Shown here in pieces: positions 7,037 to 11,580 of a stretch of DNA of 11,580 bases. Position 1 is the stretch's first letter. Each line of letters opens with the position of its first letter. The DNA is from Gammaproteobacteria bacterium (GTDB taxonomy: Bacteria > Pseudomonadota > Gammaproteobacteria > GRL18), in assembly GCA_028571885.1 (NCBI GenBank), contig JAPVVU010000062.1:1-11580 (forward strand), read 5' to 3'. Under the pieces are notes generated by a model, which had not been told where the DNA came from, searched no databases, and saw only the letters and a program-made list of their open reading frames with translations. A program made the position numbers and the translations under genes.

Positions 7037-7859
7037 ATTTTAGAATGATAGTCGCCTTTGCATTCAAATCATCAAGATATTGATTTAATTTTTCTTTGAT
7101 GAGTATTTTTTCAATGTCGAGCTTAACGGCATTAAACTCAGGTGGTTTGGTAGAACGTACATCGTCCAGAATAATAACATGCCAGCCAAATTGAGAGTTA
7201 ACGGGTACTTTGCCCAACTCACCTTTTTTCAGGCTTGCAGCCATTTTAGAAAATGGAGCGACCATATCCTGTTCCGTGAACCAGCCTAAATCACCACCAT
7301 GTGAAGCAGAACCGGTATCCGTTGATTTTTCTTTTGCCAGTTTTGAAAAATCAGCTCCACCTTCAATGTCTATAATTAATGTCTTTGCTTCATCTTCTGT
7401 TTTAACCAGAATATGACGGGCTTTAAATTCTTTGGGTGTCTTGCTGACAACATTTTTTTCGTAATAGGCTTTCATACTTGCTTCGTCGATTTTAAACTCT
7501 CTGGCAATTATGGCAAGATAATTGGCCGCAACAAAGCTTTCTGTTAAAGCTTTTACACGAGCAACAATGTCAGGTGTTTTATCAAAATTTGCTTTTATTG
7601 CTTCGTCTAATACCAATTGACGATTGATCAGTGCTTCAGTTAATAATTTTTTCTGAACAGGTGTGATTGCTTTAAAATTAACCTTACTTTGGGTTGCAGC
7701 AATTTCTAATTGACTTTCTTTGACATCCTGACCATTTACCGTGGCAAGCACTTTATCTTCAGCCATGAGTGGTGAGCTGGTAATAAGCAGACTGGAAAAA
7801 GTAACTGCAAATACTAGCTTACTGGAAGTTGTTTTTGTTATAGAAGCGCTTGCTTTCAT
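7035..7859 (-). CDS. Periplasmic parvulin-type peptidyl-prolyl cis-trans isomerase
   Basis: Exported PpiC/SurA-type chaperone-isomerase, 274 residues. A signal peptide covers about residues 1-33, with a basic N-region, a hydrophobic core around LVFAVTFSSLLI and probable cleavage after SSPLMA. There is no lipobox cysteine, so it should be soluble in the periplasm. An N-terminal SurA-like helical region (35-140) precedes one parvulin domain (about 144-234) with FKARHILV (H149), GGDLGWF and FGWHVIILDD (H227). A single parvulin domain separates it from SurA, which has two. AAGGA lies about 9 nt before the ATG on the minus strand, and a perfect TATAAT (minus, 7880-7885) lies upstream. It is last in the yciB-yciI cluster, an association I recall from other gammaproteobacteria. 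Clients are probably outer-membrane or secreted proteins. Confidence 0.93.
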   Translation of the reverse strand: MKASASITKTTSSKLVFAVTFSSLLITSSPLMAEDKVLATVNGQDVKESQLEIAATQSKVNFKAITPVQKKLLTEALINRQLVLDEAIKANFDKTPDIVARVKALTESFVAANYLAIIAREFKIDEASMKAYYEKNVVSKTPKEFKARHILVKTEDEAKTLIIDIEGGADFSKLAKEKSTDTGSASHGGDLGWFTEQDMVAPFSKMAASLKKGELGKVPVNSQFGWHVIILDDVRSTKPPEFNAVKLDIEKILIKEKLNQYLDDLNAKATIILK

Positions 7860-7879
7860 CGATTATTTTCCTTAATGAG

Positions 7880-7885
7880 ATTATA
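7880..7885 (-). promoter_or_regulatory. Possible -10 box for the parvulin gene
   Basis: A perfect TATAAT is read on the minus strand about 20 nt upstream of the isomerase start, with its AAGGA ribosome site in between. No recognisable -35 hexamer lies 16-18 bp upstream, and no TGn extension is present. The gene may have its own weak promoter in addition to read-through from yciB-yciI. Confidence 0.3.
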
Positions 7886-7918
7886 TTGGTCGTTATTTTG
7901 TTTCTGAGAACGATAATG

Positions 7919-7952
7919 TTTAAAAACTTATTTTAAAAACTTATTTTAAAAA
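7919..7952. repeat. 13-bp direct tandem repeat, about 2.6 copies
   Basis: TTTAAAAACTTAT occurs at 7919-7931 and 7932-7944 without change, followed by a partial TTTAAAAA at 7945-7952. The array ends exactly at the yciI stop codon (minus strand, 7953-7955) and lies between yciI and the isomerase gene. It has no GC-rich stem. It most likely arose by replication slippage in an AT-rich spacer. Confidence 0.85.
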
Positions 7953-8252
7953 TCAGGGGAGTACTTTTTTAAAAGGTTTGACAACAACCTGGTCATAAAC
8001 GCCTGCTGCAATATAGGGATCATTGTCTGTCCAATCCTGTGCATCCTGCAGGGTATTAAATTCTGCCACAACTAATGACCCGGTAAATCCTGCTTCACCG
8101 GGATCATTACTATCAATGGCCGGGTGAGGGCCGGCAAGAATAAGTCGGCCGGCATTTTTTAATGCCTCCAGGCGAGCAATATGGGCAGGACGTGCATCCA
8201 GGCGTTTACTTAAAGTATCTGGAATATCACTGGCAATAATTGCGTAGAGCAT
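7953..8252 (-). CDS. yciI: YciI family protein
   Basis: Small soluble YCII-superfamily protein of 99 residues with a ferredoxin-like fold, the same size as E. coli YciI (98). The match extends over the whole chain: MLYAIIASD, KRLDARPAHIARL with the conserved H24, AGPHPAIDSNDPGEAGFTGSLVVAEF, and the C-terminal DPYIAAGVYDQVVVKPFKKV. H24 and the nearby aspartate have been proposed as an active site from structural work on the family, but no physiological reaction is established. Its start overlaps the yciB stop by one base (TAATG on the minus strand), so translation is probably coupled. In E. coli yciI is not directly adjacent to yciB in this way. Confidence 0.95.
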   Translation of the reverse strand: MLYAIIASDIPDTLSKRLDARPAHIARLEALKNAGRLILAGPHPAIDSNDPGEAGFTGSLVVAEFNTLQDAQDWTDNDPYIAAGVYDQVVVKPFKKVLP

Positions 8253-8866
8253 TAAATGGTTTCCTTATCTTCGATCTTTTCATTAAGTGCTTCTTCACTC
8301 ATTTCTTCAACCAGGATATGACGCTGTAAGTAAAATATTTGAAAAATCATAAAGGTGAATGTTATACCCAGCATTCCATACATTTTAAAATCAACCCATA
8401 TTTCCTGGCGAACTGCTTCTGCGAGGTGTGCACCATAAAAGAAGGCGACATATAAATTGAGTAAACCGCAAAACATAAAAAAGGAGACCCACATCATGTT
8501 CAGCCTGAACCAGATAGGTGCTGGCAATTGAATAGCCTGATCCAGTTGTCTCTGGATTATGTTTTTTTCGCCAATGAACTGACTGCCTAATAGAACCAAA
8601 CCAAAAATCCAGTTGATGACAGTGACTTTCCATTTAATGAAAGTGTCATCCTGAAAGAGTAAAGTGAGACCGCCAAAGAAAAGAATAACCACCAGATTAA
8701 TTATATGCTGGTTTTCCAGTTTTCTGTGCATGAACCACTGAATGGCTGAGTGGATTAGTGTGGCAATGATTGCTGCTGTCGTTGCGGCATAGATATCATT
8801 ATCAGTAAATTTATAGGTACCGAAAAAGATAATAATAGGTAAAAAATCATAAATAAATTTTAACAT
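8252..8866 (-). CDS. yciB: Inner-membrane septation protein YciB (septation protein A)
   Basis: Polytopic inner-membrane protein of the YciB/IspZ family, 204 residues (E. coli 179). It opens with MLKFIYDFLPIIIFFGTYKF, the family signature. Hydrophobic segments lie at about 4-20, 26-46, 54-71, 81-99, 121-145 and 163-181. The conserved blocks DDTFIKWKVTVIN (73-85) and WVDFKMYGMLG (157-167) are present. YciB affects cell-envelope integrity and division in enterics and shigellae, but its biochemical role is unresolved. The extra length is an acidic C-terminal tail after residue 183. No good Shine-Dalgarno precedes the ATG. It heads the minus-strand cluster and faces the PHP gene across a 236-bp AT-rich spacer. 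Confidence 0.95.
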   Translation of the reverse strand: MLKFIYDFLPIIIFFGTYKFTDNDIYAATTAAIIATLIHSAIQWFMHRKLENQHIINLVVILFFGGLTLLFQDDTFIKWKVTVINWIFGLVLLGSQFIGEKNIIQRQLDQAIQLPAPIWFRLNMMWVSFFMFCGLLNLYVAFFYGAHLAEAVRQEIWVDFKMYGMLGITFTFMIFQIFYLQRHILVEEMSEEALNEKIEDKETI

Positions 8867-9102
8867 AGCAATAAGTGGATAAAATCCCTGTTGTTTGTAT
8901 AAATAAGTTGAGTGAATACCAGATATTCTGACATTTTAATTCCATTTGAACAACTTTATTATGCTGGTAAAGAGATTCGACTCATTTTTTTAGAAAAAAT
9001 TCAATGAAAAGATAATATTACCGATAAAAATAGGTTAAAATTATCTGTTTTGTGATCATATACATTCTTCGGGCTTATAGCAGAAAACTATTGTAGGAAA
9101 AC

Positions 9103-9930
9103 ATGCAGATAGATCTTCATACCCATTCTACCGCCTCAGATGGACGTTTAGCACCGTCTGAACTGGTTGCCCGCGCCGCTGAAGCGGGTGTTGAGGTTTT
9201 GGCCCTGACGGACCATGATGGTACGGATGGTCTGGATGAAGCGCGTCAAAGTGCGCTGGATGCTGGTATTCGTTTTATAAATGGTATTGAGTTATCCGTT
9301 ACCTGGAATAAAAGAACGGTACATATTGTTGGTTTAAATTTTGATCCCGGCTACGCACCCTTAAAGGCGGGAATTCAGAGTCTGCAGAATTTTCGACAGT
9401 CACGCGCCAGAGAAATGGCTCTAAAGCTGGAAAAATCGGGTATTGAAGGTGCCTATGAAGGTGCAAAGCGTTTTTCCGGTGGCAAAATGCTGGGCAGAAT
9501 GCATTTTGCCAATTTTTTAGTGGATGCCGGCTATGCAAAAAATGTGCGGAATGTGTTTAAACACTATCTGGTCAATAACAAACCTGGTCATGTGACCGGT
9601 GACTGGGCGACCCTGGATGATGCCGTCAGCTGGATAACGGAAGCAGGGGGGGTGGCGGTTATTGCTCACCCGGCACGCTATAAATTGACTCGTAGCAAAC
9701 TGCGCAGACTGATTAAAGATTTTGTCAGCGCTGGTGGTCAGGCAATAGAAGTTGTTTCAGGCAGCCATGATGTCAATGAAATGAAAACAATGGCCTGCCA
9801 TGCCGCTGATTTTGATTTATATGCATCCACAGGATCTGATTTTCATGATCCTGCTTTTCCCTGGACAAAACTGGGAAGGTTAGCCGAACTGCCGCCAAAA
9901 TGTAAACCCGTGTGGGATTTGTTTTTGTAG
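9103..9930 (+). CDS. rnm: PHP-domain phosphoesterase, RNase AM/YciV-like 5'-3' exoribonuclease
   Basis: Polymerase-and-histidinol-phosphatase (PHP) family metallohydrolase of 275 residues. Probable ligands of a trinuclear metal site are H6 and H8 in DLHTHSTASDG, D13, H38 in LTDHDGTDG, E63 in GIELSV, H74 in VHIVG, H134 in GRMHFANFLV, H189 in IAHPARY, and D246 and H248 in STGSDFHDP. E. coli YciV (RNase AM) shares this arrangement and trims 5' ends of RNAs, including rRNAs, and degrades short oligonucleotides. I assign the same role by family resemblance. AGGAAA at 9095-9100 supports the start. The gene lies next to yciO, as in E. coli, 81 nt apart. The nuclease activity is not provable from sequence alone. 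Confidence 0.88.
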   Translation: MQIDLHTHSTASDGRLAPSELVARAAEAGVEVLALTDHDGTDGLDEARQSALDAGIRFINGIELSVTWNKRTVHIVGLNFDPGYAPLKAGIQSLQNFRQSRAREMALKLEKSGIEGAYEGAKRFSGGKMLGRMHFANFLVDAGYAKNVRNVFKHYLVNNKPGHVTGDWATLDDAVSWITEAGGVAVIAHPARYKLTRSKLRRLIKDFVSAGGQAIEVVSGSHDVNEMKTMACHAADFDLYASTGSDFHDPAFPWTKLGRLAELPPKCKPVWDLFL

Positions 9931-9953
9931 TTACTTAGAAGTTATTAAGTTGT

Positions 9954-9980
9954 TATGTTTATAAGCAAAAAGTAAACATA
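9954..9980. repeat. Small inverted repeat between the PHP gene and yciO
   Basis: TATGTTTA (9954-9961) and TAAACATA (9973-9980) form a perfect 8-bp inverted repeat with an 11-nt loop. The stem is AT-rich and has no T-tract after it. It could be an operator or a weak RNA hairpin, and nothing in the sequence decides between these. Confidence 0.4.
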
Positions 9981-10011
9981 CCAACCTGAACCACTTATTG
10001 GAATTTAATAA

Positions 10012-10632
10012 ATGAGCCAGTTTTTTCAAATACATGATGAAAATCCTCAAGCAAGGCTGGTCCGTCAGGCTGCTGATATTGTTCGCAAGGGCGGTGTCAT
10101 TGTTTATCCGACCGATTCAGGCTACGCCATAGGCTGTCACATTGGTGATAAACAGTCGATGGATAAAATTCGTCTGATAAGGCAATTAGATAACAAGCAT
10201 AATTTCACTTTGGTCTGTCGAGACCTCTCTGAAATCAGCACTTATGCGCAAACAGATAATTCTCACTATCGTTTACTTAAAGCACATACACCGGGTGCCT
10301 ATACCTTTATTCTTAAAGCAACGAGAGAACTGCCCAAGCGACTGATGCATCCAAAGCGTAAAACCATTGGTATTCGTATTCCTGATAATGCCATTGCCCA
10401 GGCGCTATTAGAAGAATTGGGTGAACCTTTACTCAGCTCAACATTAATCTTACCGAATGAAGATATGCCCATGACCGATCCCTATGAAATTCGTCAGGTA
10501 TTGGAACATCAACTGGACTTAATTATTGATGGCGGCTTCTGCGGATTTGAAGCAACCACAGTGATAGATTTTGAAGAAGACGTACCTGTTGTTGTACGTA
10601 AGGGTTTAGGCGATACATCTCCCTTTGAATAG
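10012..10632 (+). CDS. yciO: YciO, Sua5/YrdC-family (L-threonylcarbamoyladenylate synthase-like) protein
   Basis: Cytosolic Sua5/YciO/YrdC-domain protein of 206 residues, aligning end to end with E. coli YciO (206). The match runs from MSQFFQIH through RKGGVIVYPTDSGYAIGC, HNFTLVCRDLSEISTYA, RKTIGIRIP, IAQALLEELGEPLLSSTL and TTVIDF to VVVRKGLGD. Sua5 and TsaC make threonylcarbamoyl-AMP for tRNA t6A. YciO is a paralogue with the same fold whose role in t6A formation is weaker or different, so the exact function is open. It lacks the C-terminal Sua5 domain. The ribosome site is weak (GGAA). Adjacency to the yciV-like gene reproduces the E. coli order, which supports both assignments. Confidence 0.95.
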   Translation: MSQFFQIHDENPQARLVRQAADIVRKGGVIVYPTDSGYAIGCHIGDKQSMDKIRLIRQLDNKHNFTLVCRDLSEISTYAQTDNSHYRLLKAHTPGAYTFILKATRELPKRLMHPKRKTIGIRIPDNAIAQALLEELGEPLLSSTLILPNEDMPMTDPYEIRQVLEHQLDLIIDGGFCGFEATTVIDFEEDVPVVVRKGLGDTSPFE

Positions 10633-10655
10633 CGATTTTAATAAACGTTTGAGGT

Positions 10656-10677
10656 ACTGAAAAAATTATTTTTCAGT
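10656..10677 (+). terminator. AT-rich hairpin after yciO, possible weak terminator
   Basis: ACTGAAAAA (10656-10664) and TTTTTCAGT (10669-10677) form a perfect 9-bp stem with a 4-nt loop, 23 nt after the yciO stop. The stem is mostly A-T, and the run of T lies inside the stem instead of after it. A T6 run appears only at about 10697-10702. It may mark the end of the yciO transcript before the separate M50 promoter. Confidence 0.35.
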
Positions 10678-10709
10678 CCCTGCATATCAAAATAGCTTTT
10701 TTACAAATA

Positions 10710-10718
10710 TGATATAAT
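10710..10718 (+). promoter_or_regulatory. Extended -10 promoter at the start of the M50 peptidase gene
   Basis: TGA followed directly by a perfect TATAAT (10713-10718) is a consensus extended -10 element, which can work without a -35 box. A start 6-7 bases downstream falls on or next to the A of the ATG at 10725. No Shine-Dalgarno sequence is present in the six bases between them. This predicts a leaderless mRNA. Confidence 0.45.
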
Positions 10719-10724
10719 TTTCCA

Positions 10725-11414
10725 ATGGATGCAACAACAATACAAAAAATTACTATCTGGATTCTGCCTGTACTTCTGGCTGTTTCTTTACATGAGGCTG
10801 CGCACGCCTGGATGGCGGATAGAAAAGGGGATCCCACTGCAAGATTGCTTGGCCGTTTAACCTTTAATCCCTTCAAACACATTGATCCCATTGGAACTAT
10901 CCTTGTTCCTGCACTGATGATTACTTTTACTGGTTTTGCTTTTGGCTGGGCAAAACCAGTGCCTGTTGATGTCAGAAATTTTAAAAATCCCAAGAAGGAT
11001 ATGATGTGGGTAGCGCTTGCCGGGCCAGTCAGTAATTTTATTATGGCGCTGATGTGGGCAGTTTTTTTATACGTGAGTTTATTTTTTCATGATAGTCGCT
11101 CTTCACTGAGTCTGTTTCTTTTGTATATGCCTATTGCCGGTATTACAATTAATGTTATTTTAGGTGTTTTGAATTTATTGCCGATACCGCCTCTTGATGG
11201 TGGTCGTATTGTGGCCGGACTTTTATCACATCGGGCTTCAATACAGTACAGCAAGATAGAACCTTATGGTTTATTTATCATCATTGGATTAATGGTATCA
11301 GGTTTATTATCTTATATAATTTTCCCGGTCATTAGTGTATTTCTGGTCATTTTATCTGCAATATCGGGCCTGGATATAAATGTATTTTACCGTTTATTAA
11401 GCGGTATTCAATGA
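10725..11414 (+). CDS. M50-family site-2 protease homologue (intramembrane metalloprotease)
   Basis: Polytopic membrane zinc protease of the M50 (S2P) family, 229 residues. The zinc site is HEAAH at 23-27 (H23, E24, H27) in the first helix. The third ligand is D158 in NLLPIPPLDGGR (150-161), the family's second motif. Hydrophobic segments lie at about 8-28, 56-76, 95-120, 128-152, 181-199 and 199-215. No PDZ domain is present, which sets it apart from RseP, so it belongs to the short FwdE/YwhC-like group whose substrates are mostly unknown. The start has no Shine-Dalgarno but lies exactly downstream of an extended -10 box. The stop TGA overlaps the ATG of a 17-codon ORF (ATGA). In related bacteria I recall this gene next to trpS, scpA and scpB. 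Confidence 0.93.
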   Translation: MDATTIQKITIWILPVLLAVSLHEAAHAWMADRKGDPTARLLGRLTFNPFKHIDPIGTILVPALMITFTGFAFGWAKPVPVDVRNFKNPKKDMMWVALAGPVSNFIMALMWAVFLYVSLFFHDSRSSLSLFLLYMPIAGITINVILGVLNLLPIPPLDGGRIVAGLLSHRASIQYSKIEPYGLFIIIGLMVSGLLSYIIFPVISVFLVILSAISGLDINVFYRLLSGIQ

Positions 11415-11464
11415 TGAGTGTTAAAGGTTTATGGTTGCTTATTTTATGGATTTTGAATGTTTGA
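11411..11464 (+). CDS. Possible 17-residue leader peptide with two Trp codons
   Basis: This is a short reading frame, ATG ATG AGT ... TGA, encoding MMSVKGLWLLILWILNV. Its first ATG overlaps the M50 stop (ATGA), so ribosomes could pass from one frame to the other. A second ATG follows at 11414. Trp codons lie at 11432-11434 and 11447-11449, and the second is inside the left arm of a long hairpin. A Trp-rich peptide before a gene that may be trpS would suit ribosome-dependent attenuation, as pheM does for pheST in E. coli. Against this, there is no clear ribosome site of its own and no GC-rich terminator, and the overlap with a repeat-like hairpin could make the frame accidental. Confidence 0.3.
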   Translation: MMSVKGLWLLILWILNV

Positions 11465-11499
11465 GCGCAGCGAGTTTTCAAAGTCTATAAAATAAGTGA
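11435..11499 (+). repeat. Long imperfect hairpin downstream of the M50 gene (REP-like)
   Basis: As RNA, 11435-11457 pairs with 11477-11499 over 23 continuous positions, including four G-U wobbles. The core, CTTATTTTAT against ATAAAATAAG, is perfect. The 19-nt loop contains GAGCGCAGCGAG, a string I associate with dispersed intergenic repeats in gammaproteobacteria. The right arm also has a competing partner: AAATAAG (11490-11496) can pair with CTTATTT (11516-11522). No T-tract directly follows the hairpin. Confidence 0.6.
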
Positions 11500-11536
11500 G
11501 CATGAGCCTACAGTGCTTATTTAGATAAAAATTCTG

Positions 11537-11557
11537 ATAAATATATTTATTTTTTTT
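11537..11557 (+). other. AT palindrome followed by T7
   Basis: ATAAATATATTTAT (11537-11550) is a perfect 14-nt palindrome followed by seven T residues (11551-11557). A stem with only A-T pairs is too weak for an ordinary intrinsic terminator, and TATATT inside it could equally be a -10 box for the next gene. It lies just before the probable ribosome site at 11565-11568. Confidence 0.3.
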
Positions 11558-11574
11558 AACAAACGGAGTCAATT

Positions 11575-11580
11575 TTGGTC
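11575..11580 (+). CDS. Possible first codons of the next gene (TTG start), cut by the window edge
   Basis: GGAG (11565-11568) is followed after 6 nt by TTG at 11575-11577 and then GTC, reading Met-Val if TTG is the initiator. Spacing is good for a start codon. Only two codons are present, so the product cannot be identified. From gene order around M50 peptidases in related bacteria it may be tryptophanyl-tRNA synthetase (trpS). A start beyond the window is also possible. Confidence 0.25.

Noticed and set aside
8867..9102. Divergent promoters between yciB and the PHP gene
   Set aside because: The spacer is so AT-rich that many weak -10-like strings occur, and none has both a good -35 and correct spacing. 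I see nothing else in it.
10673..10993. 106-codon frame on the minus strand
   Set aside because: It is antisense to the M50 gene and its promoter, with no recognisable domain.

Overview
The window looks like ordinary chromosomal core sequence from a gammaproteobacterium. Several proteins (DksA, SfsA, LolD, YciI, YciB, YciO and the YciV/RNase AM-type PHP protein) resemble their Escherichia coli counterparts residue by residue. The intergenic spacers are AT-rich. A CbbY-type phosphatase hints at an autotroph that uses RuBisCO and the Calvin cycle, possibly a sulfur- or methyl-oxidising lineage, but this is inference from one gene. No transposase, integrase, phage gene, tRNA, rRNA or CRISPR array is visible.

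Layout. (1) 15-452, minus: dksA, with its own promoter. (2) 453-751: a 299-bp divergent spacer holding the dksA promoter and a plus-strand promoter with a perfect TATAAT. (3) 752-6907, plus: cbbY-like phosphatase, class I aminotransferase (ATGA overlap), sfsA, a LolC/LolE-family permease, lolD (8-nt overlap) and an HD-GYP cyclic-di-GMP phosphodiesterase. (4) 6908-7034: the spacer between convergent genes, filled by an inverted repeat built from heptanucleotide units. (5) 7035-8866, minus: yciB, yciI (1-nt overlap) and a periplasmic parvulin-type peptidyl-prolyl isomerase. (6) 8867-9102: a 236-bp AT-rich divergent spacer in which I see no convincing promoter. (7) 9103-11414, plus: PHP-domain RNase AM-like protein, yciO and an M50 site-2-protease homologue. 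(8) 11415-11580: a downstream region with a 17-codon ORF containing two Trp codons, a long hairpin, and a possible TTG start at the window edge.

How the genes relate. Most are housekeeping functions. DksA works with ppGpp at RNA polymerase. The Lol permease and ATPase release lipoproteins from the inner membrane. The parvulin is probably an envelope chaperone. YciB is an inner-membrane envelope and septation protein. The HD-GYP protein degrades cyclic-di-GMP. The yciV-yciO pairing also occurs in E. coli. From remembered synteny in related bacteria, the gene beyond the right edge is probably trpS, but only six bases of it could be inside the window.

There is no obvious new multi-gene system here. 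The points worth checking are in the non-coding DNA: the heptamer inverted repeat flush with two stop codons, two promoters whose -10 boxes sit so close to the start codon that the mRNA may be leaderless, and a possible Trp-codon leader peptide before the next gene.
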